DNA of 64,000 bases, from NCBI GenBank assembly GCA_913048465.1, contig CAJWVO010000003.1, positions 55,804 to 119,803 of the forward strand, in the 5' to 3' direction. Below are positions 18,153 through 28,030 of this stretch, one piece after another; position 1 is the first letter of the stretch; every line of letters starts with the position of its first letter. A program made the position numbers and the translations under genes. Source of the stretch: an uncultured Nitrosomonadales bacterium (lineage in GTDB: Bacteria > Pseudomonadota > Gammaproteobacteria > Burkholderiales > Methylophilaceae). Below the pieces are notes generated by a model, which had not been told where the DNA came from, did no database searches, and saw nothing but the letters and a program-made list of their open reading frames with translations.

Positions 18153-18315
18153 TCTTATACATCGTCCCGCAATAGGGACAATTTACAACATCTTTGCCAT
18201 GGTGATCTAAATATACTCTTGGATGAAGAGCCCAAAAATTAGGATTTTTTGGTGGGCAAAAAACAGGTAAATCTTTTTTAGCAACTTCGAATACTTTTTG
18301 TTGATTCTTAGACAT
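18145..18315 (-). CDS. CHCC-type zinc-finger domain protein
   Basis: A 56-aa protein of the zf-CHCC family, related to the zinc-binding domain of mitochondrial complex I subunit NDUFS6. The ligands appear as FCPP, LHPRVYL and VVNCPYCGTMY, i.e. Cys, His, Cys, Cys. The start ATG at 18313-18315 overlaps the ilvE stop by 8 nt (ATGTCTAA); an upstream in-frame ATG at 18333 would only add codons inside ilvE. The precise bacterial role is not established. Placement behind ilvE is common in Betaproteobacteria. Confidence 0.9.
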   Translation of the reverse strand: MSKNQQKVFEVAKKDLPVFCPPKNPNFWALHPRVYLDHHGKDVVNCPYCGTMYKII

Positions 18316-19243
18316 AGGTGAGCCAGTCACCATATTTCGTATTTTTTCCAGACACTACATCGAAATAAGTTTTTTGAAGAAATTCAGTAATCTCTCCACG
18401 TGCGCCTTTGCCAATATTGCGTCGATCAAGTGCTCTAATTGGAGTAACTTCAGCGGCTGTCCCAGTAAAAAATGCTTCGTCTGCAGTGTATACTTCATCA
18501 CGAGTAATGTTTTTTTCTATCACTTGTATGCTATGAGCTTTGGCTATTTCAATGATTGTATCTCGAGTAATTCCTTCCAAAGCAGAAGATAGGCTAGGCG
18601 TGATTAGGTCTCCATTTTTTACTAAAAATATATTTTCTCCAGAGCCCTCAGACACGAAACCTTGCGTATCTAAAAGAAGTGCTTCATTGTATCCGTCATT
18701 AATTGCTTCTTGATGGGCAAGAATCGAATTCATGTAATTTCCATTGGCTTTTGCTTTACACATAGTGACATTTACATGATGGCGCGAGAAAGAAGACGTT
18801 TTTACAGCAATTCCCTTTTCTAATGCTTCTTGACCCATGTAAGCACCCCAGCTCCATGCAGCAACAATTACATGGGTAGACAGTGTTTTTGCTGATATTC
18901 CCATGCTCTCAGATCCATAAAATGCCATGGGACGAATATAAGCAGATTTCAGTTTATTTTCTTTCACACTCTCAATTTGGGCTTGGTTGATTTCATCTTT
19001 AGAGAAGGGCATAGCCATACTTACAATATGAGCAGAATTAAATAGACGGTTGGTGTGTTCTTTTAATCTAAAGATAGCTGTTCCTTTTTCTGCCTCATAA
19101 GCTCGAACACCCTCAAAAACACCTAAACCGTAATGAAGAGTGTGGGTGAGAACATGAGTCTGTGCTTCACGCCAAGGTGTCATTTTCTTATCGAACCAGA
19201 TTAACCCATCACGATCAGACATTGATTGAATTACTGCCATCAT
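18308..19243 (-). CDS. ilvE: Branched-chain amino acid aminotransferase
   Basis: PLP-dependent class IV aminotransferase for the last step of Val/Leu/Ile synthesis. The 311-aa protein has THTLHYGLGVFEGVRAY near the N-terminus, RLKEHTNRLFNSA, the lysine-containing segment MCKAKANGNYMNSILA, and GFVSEGSGENIFLVKNG, which is the family signature. TGTAAEVTPIRALDRR follows near the C-terminus. The start ATG at 19243 has an AGGAAAT ribosome-binding site just upstream; an ATG seven codons on is an alternative. Confidence 0.96.
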   Translation of the reverse strand: MMAVIQSMSDRDGLIWFDKKMTPWREAQTHVLTHTLHYGLGVFEGVRAYEAEKGTAIFRLKEHTNRLFNSAHIVSMAMPFSKDEINQAQIESVKENKLKSAYIRPMAFYGSESMGISAKTLSTHVIVAAWSWGAYMGQEALEKGIAVKTSSFSRHHVNVTMCKAKANGNYMNSILAHQEAINDGYNEALLLDTQGFVSEGSGENIFLVKNGDLITPSLSSALEGITRDTIIEIAKAHSIQVIEKNITRDEVYTADEAFFTGTAAEVTPIRALDRRNIGKGARGEITEFLQKTYFDVVSGKNTKYGDWLTYV

Positions 19244-19300
19244 ATTTCCTATTATTTGTTAGAATGTGATTTTTTAAATTAATGAACTACATAAATATAA

Positions 19301-19864
19301 ATGTTTAAAAAGCTAATTTGCATATTATTCCTTATTTTAAGTGCATGTGGAAGTGATACTTTAAATTTTCATGGCTCAGACATTACTGAAGCTGGATTAA
19401 ATGGAAGAATAGAGTTAACGTCTCATGATAATGAAGTGTTTGACTCAAATAATTTGTTGGGCAATGTGGTTGCAGTATTTTTTGGTTTTACCCATTGTCC
19501 AGATATCTGTCCAACATCTTTAACTGAGTTAAAAATGATTACTGAGCAAATAGATCAACCTGAAAAATTTAAAGTGCTATTTGTCAGTGTTGATCCCGGT
19601 CGAGATACTGTTGATGAATTAAAAAATTACATTCCACGTTTTGGCGACAATATGACTGGATTAACTGGCTCGAAAGATCAAATAAAAAAAGTCGCAGACC
19701 AATTCAAAGTATTTTATCAAGCGGTACCGCAGGGGAATGATTACACCATCGATCATTCTGCAGGGATTTACATCATCGACAAAAGTGGCCGAGTAAGGAT
19801 TAGGTTTCCATATGGCACAGATACTTCGTTAATGATCGAGGATATCAATAAATTATTAATCTAG
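19301..19864 (+). CDS. SCO1/SenC family copper-binding lipoprotein
   Basis: SCO1/SenC proteins deliver copper to, or reduce thiols of, the CuA site of cytochrome c oxidase. The 187-aa product has a lipoprotein signal peptide ending LSAC (Cys16). The thioredoxin-like fold has the copper ligands CPDIC (Cys66 and Cys70) and a histidine in IDHSAG (His152). FVSVDPGRDT is also typical. It therefore acts in the periplasm, anchored to a membrane. The oxidase genes are not in the window. Its 3' end overlaps the convergent M48-like gene by 9 nt. Confidence 0.95.
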   Translation: MFKKLICILFLILSACGSDTLNFHGSDITEAGLNGRIELTSHDNEVFDSNNLLGNVVAVFFGFTHCPDICPTSLTELKMITEQIDQPEKFKVLFVSVDPGRDTVDELKNYIPRFGDNMTGLTGSKDQIKKVADQFKVFYQAVPQGNDYTIDHSAGIYIIDKSGRVRIRFPYGTDTSLMIEDINKLLI

Positions 19865-20572
19865 CGTGAATAGAGAGAGTGCTTGATCTTTGAGTTGTTT
19901 CTTGTAAATTTTGTATTTAGGAAAAATCCTTTCAACTTCATGCCAAAATAATTTTGAATGGTTCATATGTTTCAAATGAGCTAATTCATGACAAATCACG
20001 TAGTCAATAATTCCAGAAGATGTTTGAATTAATCTCCAACTTAACCTTATATTTTTATTATTGGAGCAAGAGCCCCATTTTGTTTTTGCGTTGGTTAGTT
20101 GAATACTAGATGGTTTTATTTCTAAAATATAATCATAGGAGTCAATACGTTTTTTAAAATATTGAAGAGCAAATTCTTTGAGAATTTTTTTTACATCACT
20201 GACCTCATTAGTTTTGCAGAAAATGATTTTATTTTTATGATCAATTTGAGTTGAATGATGTCTTGGAATTACTTTATATTCTTCACCTAATAATAAAACT
20301 GTTTCAATTTGATTTGATTTAGAAATGGTTTGGGATGAAACATGTCTTAAGTGTTTAATAATCCAGTCAAATTTTTTTTCAATGATGTTATTAATAAAAA
20401 TATCATCAGTGTGTAAGGGAGTTGAAATGATTAAACCATTCTGGTCAATTTTTAAACTAATATTTTTTTTTGATTTTTTTATATGGGTAAATTCAACTGA
20501 CTCACCCTTGATATAAGTTATTTTTTTTTCTTTTGACGATGGTTTTGGGCTAGTGAATAATTTTTTCCACAT
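19856..20572 (-). CDS. M48-like metal-dependent hydrolase (YgjP/DUF45 family)
   Basis: A 238-aa protein with the zinc motif VICHELAHLKHMNHSKLFWH (HExxH plus downstream His), preceded by TKWGSCSNNKNIRLSWRL, the hallmark of the YgjP-like/DUF45 family. The catalytic architecture suggests a peptidase, but substrates are unknown. The preferred start is ATG at 20572 (MWKKLF), giving a 23-nt overlap with plsC; an ATG at 20602 is the alternative. The plsC-DUF45 pairing after glyQS and gmhB is a betaproteobacterial arrangement. Confidence 0.9.
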   Translation of the reverse strand: MWKKLFTSPKPSSKEKKITYIKGESVEFTHIKKSKKNISLKIDQNGLIISTPLHTDDIFINNIIEKKFDWIIKHLRHVSSQTISKSNQIETVLLLGEEYKVIPRHHSTQIDHKNKIIFCKTNEVSDVKKILKEFALQYFKKRIDSYDYILEIKPSSIQLTNAKTKWGSCSNNKNIRLSWRLIQTSSGIIDYVICHELAHLKHMNHSKLFWHEVERIFPKYKIYKKQLKDQALSLFTLD

Positions 20573-21257
20573 TGCTATTGATCCATTTTTTTGCTGACTC
20601 ATTTATTTGATCAGTTGAAAGCTCTTGTGTTTGTATTAAAGGGCCTATTTTTAAAGAAATTTTTCCTGGGTGTTTAAGGAGGCTATTCTTTGGCCAAAAA
20701 TAGCCTGCATTATGAGCAATTGGCAAAACAGGACAATTAATTTTTTTTGCTAACCAGCTTCCCCCAATATGATATTTTTTGTCATCGTTTAAATTAGCCC
20801 TCGTCCCTTCTGGAAAAACGATGATGAAAAACCCTTTTTGTATTTTACTTAAACCTTGATTAAACATCTGGAGTAATGCTTTTTTTCCTGAGGAGCGATC
20901 AATTGCAATAGGAGAGGTAAGCCACAAACCCCAACCAAAAAAAGGAATTAGTAATAACTCACGCTTTAAGACCCAGACTTGTTGCGGTAGGGCAATTTGA
21001 AGGGCGAGCGTTTCCCAGGCAGATTGATGATTACAGAATACAATACAAGGTTTATTTGGAATATTTTCAGATCCATGTATTTCAAAAGATAAGTTACATG
21101 TAAATTTTAGCCAAGGGATCATTGTTTTTGCCCATAAAGAAATAAATCTGTATCGATATTTCTGAGCAAGTGGAAATGTAAATAATGATATAAGAGTAAA
21201 AGGTATAGTAAAGAGGAACATTCCTAAATAAAAAATAAATGACCTTACTTTTATCAT
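20550..21257 (-). CDS. plsC: 1-acyl-sn-glycerol-3-phosphate acyltransferase
   Basis: PlsC acylates lysophosphatidate to phosphatidate at the inner membrane. The 235-aa protein has an N-terminal membrane segment, motif I as FCNHQSAWETLAL (HX4E rather than the more common HX4D), the central RELLLIPFFGWGLWL, and motif III as VFPEGTRANL. PVLPIAHNAG is motif IV. The start overlaps gmhB as ATGA. The acidic residue change in motif I is, as far as I know, seen in related proteobacterial members and does not by itself suggest inactivity. Confidence 0.93.
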   Translation of the reverse strand: MIKVRSFIFYLGMFLFTIPFTLISLFTFPLAQKYRYRFISLWAKTMIPWLKFTCNLSFEIHGSENIPNKPCIVFCNHQSAWETLALQIALPQQVWVLKRELLLIPFFGWGLWLTSPIAIDRSSGKKALLQMFNQGLSKIQKGFFIIVFPEGTRANLNDDKKYHIGGSWLAKKINCPVLPIAHNAGYFWPKNSLLKHPGKISLKIGPLIQTQELSTDQINESAKKWINSNVEKIIH

Positions 21258-21793
21258 GATGACTTAATGATGTGCTGTGTAGCATCTTTAAGATTTTTAA
21301 AGACTTTTGTTTTTTTTGGATATTTTTTTTGTTTAAGGACTTGTTGTCCATTTCCAGTTTTAACCAAGATTGGTTGCATCTTTATTGCATCAAAGGCCTG
21401 GAGATCTCTAAGGGAATCGCCTACTCCAAATACTTTTTGTAAGTTGGTACCATAAACTTTTTCTATTTCTAGCAACATTCCAGGTTTTGGTTTTCTGCAT
21501 TCACATTCATCTTCGTCAGTATGTGGACAAATAAATATCGAATCAATCCTCCCTCCCATATCTGCTAGCAAACGATGCATTTTACGATGGATTTGATTTA
21601 GATTTTCCATGGAGTATAGCCCCCTGCCAATGCCAGATTGGTTGGTCACTATGATTACTTTGAAATTATTTTGAGTTAATTGTGCAATGGACTCAAGACT
21701 TTCAGGAATTGGGATCCATTCGTTTTCATTTTTAATATAGTTAGCTGAATCCTGATTTATAACACCATCTCGATCAAGAATAACTAATTTCAT
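21254..21793 (-). CDS. gmhB: D-glycero-beta-D-manno-heptose 1,7-bisphosphate 7-phosphatase
   Basis: GmhB is a HAD-family phosphatase in the ADP-heptose pathway for LPS inner core. The 179-aa enzyme starts MKLVILDRDGVINQD with the DxD nucleophile motif. It has IVTNQSGIGRG, the zinc-binding loop CPHTDEDECECRKPKPGM, and GVGDSLRDLQAF near the C-terminus, all diagnostic. It agrees with the WaaG-type glycosyltransferase at 35468-36559 in suggesting a heptose-containing LPS core. It starts just after glyS and overlaps plsC by 4 nt. Confidence 0.95.
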   Translation of the reverse strand: MKLVILDRDGVINQDSANYIKNENEWIPIPESLESIAQLTQNNFKVIIVTNQSGIGRGLYSMENLNQIHRKMHRLLADMGGRIDSIFICPHTDEDECECRKPKPGMLLEIEKVYGTNLQKVFGVGDSLRDLQAFDAIKMQPILVKTGNGQQVLKQKKYPKKTKVFKNLKDATQHIIKSS

Positions 21794-21794
21794 T

Positions 21795-23876
21795 TTAGGT
21801 TCCTAGTACCGACAAATTAGCAATGATGTTCATTGCTTTATTCAGCTCAGAAAGTAGAAGATGTCGATTGTGCTTCATATCTTTATTATCTGCATTAACC
21901 ATAGTGTCTTCAAAAAAATTATCTATTGGTTCAGATAAATGAATCAAATTATTTAGCAGGTTGTTATATTTTTTAGCTTCCAAATAACCTTTATTGTTTT
22001 CATTTACTTTAACGATCGACTGATACAGTAATTTTTCAGAATCAGACTCTAATAAGTCTTGATTAACTTTTTCAATTAATGGATTATCATATTTTTTAAG
22101 GATATTTAGAACTCTTTTATTGGATTGAGCAAGATTCTCGCTGATATCAATATTTTTAAATTCGTTTACTGCTTCAACTTTTAAAATAATATCGTTAATA
22201 AAATTTGGTTGGCTATCACACACCGACTGTACTACAAGTGTTTCATAATCTTGATCTTTAATAAAATTTTCTAGACGGTCATAAATAAAATCGATTAGGT
22301 GAGCTTTGTTTTCTTCACGATCACTCGGAAAAATTTTATTTATTAATTCAATTAAATCAAGATTGATATCGCATTCAATTAAAATTCTAATGATTGAGAT
22401 AGCAGCACGTCTTAATGCAAAAGGATCTTTTACCCCTGAAGGTTTTTCACCGATTGCAAATAAATCAATTAAGGTGGTAAATTTATCTGCGAGGGATAGT
22501 ATCAGGGAAGTGTCATTTTGAGGTAACTCGTCTCCAGAGAATTTCGGCTTGTAATGGTCTTCAATGGCTTGTGCAAAATCCTTATCCATGTCCGAAGCTA
22601 GGGCGTAATATTTACCCATAATTCCTTGTAATTCAGGGAATTCGCCAACCATCAAAGAACTGAGGTCTGCTTTTGCGAGCTTAGCTAACAGATTACTGTC
22701 ATGATTTGAGTCTAGTGTCGTATTTTCTCTAATGTGGTTGAAAATTTTGCTCACACGTAGGCAGCGCTCATTCAAGGACCCCAACTTCTGATGATAAACA
22801 ATATTATCTAAGTCACTGACCATAGCGGTAAGAGATCTTTTTTTGTCTTGAGAAAAGAAAAATTCAGCATCAGCTAATCTTGGATAAATTACCTTCTCAT
22901 TCCCTTTGACTACCATGGATTGATCTTTGGGGTGGATATTAGAGATCAAAATGAATTTATTCGTTAGTTGATTATCCTTGAGTACGGGAAAATATTTTTG
23001 ATTACTTTTCATAGATAGAATCAAACATTCAGATGGGATATCCAAGAACTGGCTGTCAAAAGATCCCATCATTGCATTAGGCTTTTCAATTAATGTTGTC
23101 ACTTCTTCCAGTAATTCATTGTCCAGAGGACAAGAGTAATTATTTCCTAAGTTATTTATCAAGTGAGAAATTTGATTTTGAATTTCATCATAACGCTTAT
23201 CAAACTCAGGAATGACGTTACCTTTCTTCTCAAGTAACTCTTCATATTGATCTGCATTCTTTAGGCTTAATGCCTCTGTGCTCTCAAATCGGTGCCCATG
23301 GATAATATTGTTTGCTTTTAGTCCCAGTATCTCGATCTCCAAAATTTCACTTCCATGCATACAGATTAAATTAATTGCTGGCCTTGCAAAATTAACGGAT
23401 GTCCAACCATCGGCTAATTGATATGACATAACCTTTTCAATTGGCATTTTTTTTAACACTTGATTTAATTCTTTTTGAATAAACTCAACAAGACTAGTCC
23501 CTTCAATATTCTTTTTTGCATATAAAACTTCATCTTGAATTATGAAGTTATCCAAGGAATCTTTAAGGTCAATTAAATTTAAACTCTCTAATTTTTTTAT
23601 CAGCGGCGCTGCAGCTTGATCATCAACCCAGCCAATTTTTTTTGGCATTAGTTTAATTTCAGTTAACTCATCAGGACTTTTGGTCACCGTGTGACTAACC
23701 TTAAATCCAATACGCCGCGGAGTTGAGTAAATATTTAATTTTGAATTTGATGTTGTAAATTTATTTTGATTAAGTTGATTATAAATTTCTGTAGCTAAAA
23801 AGTCAGACATCTGCTTTTGTGAGGAGGGAGGAAGCTCTTCACATAACAATTCAAACAGTAACGTATTCTCACTCAT
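21795..23876 (-). CDS. glyS: Glycyl-tRNA synthetase beta subunit
   Basis: Beta subunit of the bacterial alpha2beta2 glycyl-tRNA synthetase, needed for tRNA binding. The 693-aa product opens with LLFELLCEELPPSSQ, the conserved N-terminus (typically E-I-G-x-E-E-L-P), has STPRRIGFKV, the central KNAMMGSF-like PNAMMGSFDSQFLDIP, and KDPFALRRAAISIIRI, a strong GlyS signature. It follows glyQ by 2 nt. No frameshift or truncation seen. Confidence 0.97.
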   Translation of the reverse strand: MSENTLLFELLCEELPPSSQKQMSDFLATEIYNQLNQNKFTTSNSKLNIYSTPRRIGFKVSHTVTKSPDELTEIKLMPKKIGWVDDQAAAPLIKKLESLNLIDLKDSLDNFIIQDEVLYAKKNIEGTSLVEFIQKELNQVLKKMPIEKVMSYQLADGWTSVNFARPAINLICMHGSEILEIEILGLKANNIIHGHRFESTEALSLKNADQYEELLEKKGNVIPEFDKRYDEIQNQISHLINNLGNNYSCPLDNELLEEVTTLIEKPNAMMGSFDSQFLDIPSECLILSMKSNQKYFPVLKDNQLTNKFILISNIHPKDQSMVVKGNEKVIYPRLADAEFFFSQDKKRSLTAMVSDLDNIVYHQKLGSLNERCLRVSKIFNHIRENTTLDSNHDSNLLAKLAKADLSSLMVGEFPELQGIMGKYYALASDMDKDFAQAIEDHYKPKFSGDELPQNDTSLILSLADKFTTLIDLFAIGEKPSGVKDPFALRRAAISIIRILIECDINLDLIELINKIFPSDREENKAHLIDFIYDRLENFIKDQDYETLVVQSVCDSQPNFINDIILKVEAVNEFKNIDISENLAQSNKRVLNILKKYDNPLIEKVNQDLLESDSEKLLYQSIVKVNENNKGYLEAKKYNNLLNNLIHLSEPIDNFFEDTMVNADNKDMKHNRHLLLSELNKAMNIIANLSVLGT

Positions 23877-23878
23877 GC

Positions 23879-24787
23879 TTACTTATCCTCTAAGTTTTTA
23901 AGAACTTCAGACGCATGCTCTTTGTTAGCTAAAGGAAATTTTAATGCTGCTCGACTGTTGAGGTAACTCTCAGCAACTAATCGCGATATGTTTCTAATTT
24001 TTCCGATATAACTCGCTCTTTGAGTAACACTAATTACTCCTCTAGCGTCCAATAAATTAAAGGTATGGGCTGCTTTTAGAACTTGTTCATAGGCTGGGAG
24101 TGCTAGCTTTTGTTCAACCAGGTACTTAGCCTGTTCTTCATGGCTTGAAAAGGCTGTTTGTAAAAATTCAACATTACTATGTTCAAAGTTGTATGCACTT
24201 TGCTCCTTTTCATTTTGAAGAAAGACATCACGGTATGTTGTCGTATCATTCCATTGAAGGTCAAAGACGTTATCAACTCCTTGAATATACATCGCCAACC
24301 TTTCAAGACCATATGTGATTTCTCCTGTGATAGGTTTACAAGAAATCCCTCCCACTTGCTGAAAATAAGTAAATTGAGTTATTTCCATTCCATTTAACCA
24401 GACCTCCCAGCCCAACCCCCAGGCACCTAAGGTTGGATTTTCCCAGTTATCTTCAACAAGCCTTAAATCATTTTTATTGAGGTCAAAACCTAGCGATCTA
24501 ATTGATTCAATGTATAAATCAACGATATTTTCTGGAGATGGTTTTAAAACAACCTGAAATTGATAATAATGCTGCAGGCGATTAGGATTTTCACCATACC
24601 TTCCATCTTTTGGCCGGCGGCTAGGTTGCACATAGGCTGCTTTCCATGGTTCAGGCCCAATGGCTCTAAGGAAAGTTGCTGTATGGGATGTGCCCGCTCC
24701 TACTTCTTGGTCATAGGGTTGGATAATTACACAGCCTTGACTTGCCCAGTATTGTTGCAGATTAAAAATTAATTCTTGAAAGGTCAT
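23879..24787 (-). CDS. glyQ: Glycyl-tRNA synthetase alpha subunit
   Basis: Catalytic class II subunit for glycine activation. The 302-aa protein has the standard N-terminus [19 protein letters not shown], then [13 protein letters not shown], the segment [20 protein letters not shown] (motif 2 region) and [20 protein letters not shown]. Its length is standard for GlyQ. It sits 11 nt downstream of lnt on the same strand and is followed immediately by glyS. Confidence 0.98.
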   Translation of the reverse strand: MTFQELIFNLQQYWASQGCVIIQPYDQEVGAGTSHTATFLRAIGPEPWKAAYVQPSRRPKDGRYGENPNRLQHYYQFQVVLKPSPENIVDLYIESIRSLGFDLNKNDLRLVEDNWENPTLGAWGLGWEVWLNGMEITQFTYFQQVGGISCKPITGEITYGLERLAMYIQGVDNVFDLQWNDTTTYRDVFLQNEKEQSAYNFEHSNVEFLQTAFSSHEEQAKYLVEQKLALPAYEQVLKAAHTFNLLDARGVISVTQRASYIGKIRNISRLVAESYLNSRAALKFPLANKEHASEVLKNLEDK

Positions 24788-24798
24788 TATTTGTATAT

Positions 24799-26280
24799 TT
24801 AAAAATCAGATTGTGATTTTACTTTCTTTTTAACCTTCAATAAAGTCGATGAGGTTACTTTGTTAGCGAAAAACATAAAAAACAATATGATGTAAAGCGG
24901 AATATATCCATATTTTGCAAAAATAGTTTTATATTGATTGGTTTGAGCGCTCAATTCAAGAACACCTGTGGTGAATATGGGTAACTCATTTTGTATCGTC
25001 CCATTTGCATCAATATAGGCAGTTACTCCGGTATTTGTAGCTCGGACAATTGGCTTTTGATATTCCATGGCTCGTGCTTGAGCAATTTGCAAATGTTGAT
25101 GAGCTGCTGGTGATCTGTCATACCAGGCGTCATTTGTAAGATTAATAAATAAATCCGCTTCATTAAATTTATCGTAAGATGTTTTAAAAATATCCTCGTA
25201 ACAGATATTTAACCCCACATTGACATCGCTGATGTTGATGACATTATTTTTTATTTCAGGCGGCGTTAAATTTGAAAAAGGAATATCTAAAATTTTCTCG
25301 TATAAGAAACCAAAGTACTCACTGAGTGGAAAATACTCACCAAAAGGGACCAAATGTTCTTTAAAGTAGTATTGGTCGACATTTTTTTCTTTGATTATAG
25401 CTCCGTTTAGATAATGTCCATTATCTTCAAAGATCGAACCAATGATGACTGATTTATTCTCGTTTATTTTGTTTTCAACAGCATTATTAAAACTTTTAGG
25501 GTAATTTTTATAAAGCAAAGGAATAGCCGTTTCAGGGAAGATTATGACTTCACCTTTTGCTTGGTTTAAAAGGTCAATATAAATGTTTATTTGTTCCTCA
25601 ACCTTATTTGAATCCCACTTTATTGCTTGGCTTATATTTCCCTGGAGAAGAGAAATATTTAAATTATTATCTTCAATCGTAGATTCGGGTTTAAATAAAT
25701 GTATTAGGAAGTTTGCTGAAATGATAATTGCAATAAGAAATAACGATAATTTTCTTTTTCTTTTATTAAAAAAAGAAAAATACAAAAGCGCGCTTATTAC
25801 CAAAGCTACCAAGGACACTCCGTGGCTTCCAATGATTTCATAATAATTATTAACTAAGGGATTATTGGTTTGAGAAAATCCAATTGAAAGCCAGGGAAAC
25901 CCTGTAAAAAGATATTCTCTGATTATTTCCAGGATTACGAATAAAGCTATGGCTGATAGTAGACTTAGTTTTTTAAAAAAAGCAAAAGGCAGAAAAAAAA
26001 GACTTAAAAAAATATAAAAAATGGCACAAATGATAACTGCATTCGAGAGACTCGCGCCACCATAATTATTAATACATAGAATTAACCAATAAAGTCCAGT
26101 GGAAAAAAAGAAAAATCCAAAAAGAAGGGTTGCCGCTAATTTTTTGTCACTTTGATCTAATAAGAAAAAAAATGCAGGAAAAATAAGATAAGGAAGAAAA
26201 AAAAGATCAAAGGGCAGGAATGAGAAAACAAAGATTGAGCCAAGTAAACATGCCCATATTAAATGCAAGCTAGAAGTCAT
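24799..26280 (-). CDS. lnt: Apolipoprotein N-acyltransferase
   Basis: Lnt adds the third acyl chain to lipoproteins in the inner membrane. The 493-aa protein has about six hydrophobic N-terminal segments, then a nitrilase-fold periplasmic domain. Catalytic-triad contexts are visible: Glu in [10 protein letters not shown], Lys/Glu region [12 protein letters not shown], and Cys in [30 protein letters not shown] matches the family signature. A final hydrophobic segment anchors the C-terminus. Its products here would include MlaA, LolB and the SCO lipoprotein. It is followed by glyQ and preceded by a small exported-protein gene. Confidence 0.96.
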   Translation of the reverse strand: MTSSLHLIWACLLGSIFVFSFLPFDLFFLPYLIFPAFFFLLDQSDKKLAATLLFGFFFFSTGLYWLILCINNYGGASLSNAVIICAIFYIFLSLFFLPFAFFKKLSLLSAIALFVILEIIREYLFTGFPWLSIGFSQTNNPLVNNYYEIIGSHGVSLVALVISALLYFSFFNKRKRKLSLFLIAIIISANFLIHLFKPESTIEDNNLNISLLQGNISQAIKWDSNKVEEQINIYIDLLNQAKGEVIIFPETAIPLLYKNYPKSFNNAVENKINENKSVIIGSIFEDNGHYLNGAIIKEKNVDQYYFKEHLVPFGEYFPLSEYFGFLYEKILDIPFSNLTPPEIKNNVINISDVNVGLNICYEDIFKTSYDKFNEADLFINLTNDAWYDRSPAAHQHLQIAQARAMEYQKPIVRATNTGVTAYIDANGTIQNELPIFTTGVLELSAQTNQYKTIFAKYGYIPLYIILFFMFFANKVTSSTLLKVKKKVKSQSDF

Positions 26281-26308
26281 CTAGCTATTCTACAATTGTG
26301 AATAATTT

Positions 26309-26710
26309 TTAGAAAACTTTTTCTGGTCTCTTAATATCGTATTTTTGACCTTCAACACGATCAATTTCATCCATATCTGAGTTTAAAAACACTACAGACT
26401 CAATGTAACCGTCAACAATATCAATTTCCGTGATTGGATAATAATTTCCACTATGATCGGTATTAATATTTTCATAATACCAAGATGAAGCAATAACTTC
26501 TTTTGATGATTCTAAAGTAATATTGACAATCTTTTTTGGTTCACCCAGTATATTTTCAACTTCAGCCGGGGTTAGAAGTCCGATGGTATCAACAAACTCC
26601 AATTCATTTACTGGCAGCTCATCCACAAGGGGAGCTTCAGAAATAGAAATGTCCTCATCAGCAAAAGATGAGAGGGAGAAAAAAAGGATTAAAAATATTA
26701 TTTTTTTCAT
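26309..26710 (-). CDS. Small exported protein of unknown role, BamE/OmlA-like segment
   Basis: A 133-aa protein with a clear Sec signal peptide (MKKIIFLILFFSLSSFADED) and no lipobox cysteine. The segment GLLTPAEVENILGEPKKI followed by SSWYYE resembles the start of SmpA/OmlA (BamE-like) folds, in which a helix and a G-x-P turn precede a W-x-Y strand. The match is weak and I do not assign a function. It lies between corC and lnt in a run that is otherwise conserved, so a role in the envelope is plausible. Confidence 0.8.
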   Translation of the reverse strand: MKKIIFLILFFSLSSFADEDISISEAPLVDELPVNELEFVDTIGLLTPAEVENILGEPKKIVNITLESSKEVIASSWYYENINTDHSGNYYPITEIDIVDGYIESVVFLNSDMDEIDRVEGQKYDIKRPEKVF

Positions 26711-26760
26711 TATCTAAAAGATGTTTATTAACTATGAATATCTGGCAAACAGGCCCACTA

Positions 26761-27603
26761 TTAGTTCAAAATATCTTGATCAACCTGATCCAGATTGACT
26801 GAAAATCTTAAAAGATACAAGCGTCTGCTATCTCTTCGAAGAACTTCAATGTCAAATCCATCAAAATGGATGGGCTCATTTTTTTTTGGTATGTGACCCA
26901 GTTTTGATATAACTAACCCACCAACGGTTTGATTTTCACTAATAGGATAATTCGTATTAAAAAAATCGTTAAATTCTTCAAGCTCGGTTGAGGCTTTAAT
27001 TCGAAAGGTAGTAGTCTCTTCTTGAATGATATTGTCCTCATTCTCATCGTAGTCAAATTCATCTTCAATCTCGCCAACAATTTGCTCAAGTACATCCTCG
27101 ATGGTTAAGATTCCTGCAATGCCTGCATATTCATCCACCACAATCGCAATATGATTGCGATTACTTCTAAATTCTTTGAGCAGAACATTAAGTTTTTTAG
27201 ATTCTGGAATATATACTGGCGGTCTGAGAATGTCGCGTAAATCAAGATCTTTTTCCTTATTTAATCTCACTAAGTCTTTAGCTAAAAGAATACCAATGAC
27301 GTTATTATTGTCTTCATCAATGACAGGAAATCTGGAATGAGCTGTATGAAGAGCAGTATCAATAATTACATCGATACTGTCATTTATATTAATAAATGAC
27401 ACTTGTGAGCGTGGGATCATCACATCTCTTGCCTGCATATCAGATATTCCTAGAACACCCTCCAGCATCATGAGTGAATCTGAATCTATTAGATTAGCCT
27501 GGTATGACTTTTGCAGCAGAATTAATAGCTCTTCTTTAGTTTTTGGCTGAATAATTCGTTTTAATAATTTTGGAATTATTTTGAGCTTATCTTTTTTAAT
27601 CAT
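26761..27603 (-). CDS. corC: CBS-domain transporter accessory protein CorC/YbeX
   Basis: CorC/YbeX proteins are cytoplasmic CBS-pair proteins linked to magnesium/cobalt homeostasis and, in YbeX, to ribosome function. The 280-aa product has ARDVMIPRSQVSFI, then two CBS modules (about 60-185, including GILLAKDLV and DEYAGIAGILTIEDVLEQIVGEIEDE, split here as IAGILTIEDVLEQIVGEI), and a C-terminal CorC/HlyC domain (NQTVGGLVISKLGHIPK). It lies in the corC-ybeY-ybeZ-miaB cluster; its start overlaps ybeY by 8 nt. Confidence 0.94.
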   Translation of the reverse strand: MIKKDKLKIIPKLLKRIIQPKTKEELLILLQKSYQANLIDSDSLMMLEGVLGISDMQARDVMIPRSQVSFININDSIDVIIDTALHTAHSRFPVIDEDNNNVIGILLAKDLVRLNKEKDLDLRDILRPPVYIPESKKLNVLLKEFRSNRNHIAIVVDEYAGIAGILTIEDVLEQIVGEIEDEFDYDENEDNIIQEETTTFRIKASTELEEFNDFFNTNYPISENQTVGGLVISKLGHIPKKNEPIHFDGFDIEVLRRDSRRLYLLRFSVNLDQVDQDILN

Positions 27604-28030
27604 GGGATATGTAAGGGTTTTGAATATTAAATAATTTCAAAGTCTTAATTTCAATTTTTTCCATTATAAGTTGATCTTTTTCATTAATGTGATCATGCCC
27701 CATTAAATGTAAAAAACCATGTAATACAAGGTGAATATAATGATCCTTTATTTTTTTATTTTGTTCTTTTGCTTCTTTTTTAACAATATCGTGACAAAGA
27801 ACAAGGTCGCCGATCAATGATCTACTTGATTCTATATTAAATGACAGTACATTGGTTGGCTTGTTTTGATTTCGATAATGATGATTTAATTCTTGAGATT
27901 CTGAAGCGGTGGTGATTCTCACAGTGATTTCAGCCTCTTTTTTCCAAACAGATGAAAAAATTTTTTTACATATGGGACCTGTTAGAGCATTTTTCTTGTT
28001 AATGACGTCTTGAATATAGACTCTAATCAT
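27596..28030 (-). CDS. ybeY: Endoribonuclease YbeY
   Basis: YbeY is a zinc-dependent ribonuclease involved in 16S rRNA 3'-end maturation and ribosome quality control. At 144 aa it has the signature HLVLHGFLHLMGHDHINEKD with three metal-binding histidines, and upstream LNHHYRNQNKPTNVLSFN and IGDLVLCHDIV, which are typical. It overlaps the 3' end of ybeZ by 8 nt and corC by 8 nt, so translation is coupled. Confidence 0.97.
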   Translation of the reverse strand: MIRVYIQDVINKKNALTGPICKKIFSSVWKKEAEITVRITTASESQELNHHYRNQNKPTNVLSFNIESSRSLIGDLVLCHDIVKKEAKEQNKKIKDHYIHLVLHGFLHLMGHDHINEKDQLIMEKIEIKTLKLFNIQNPYISHD

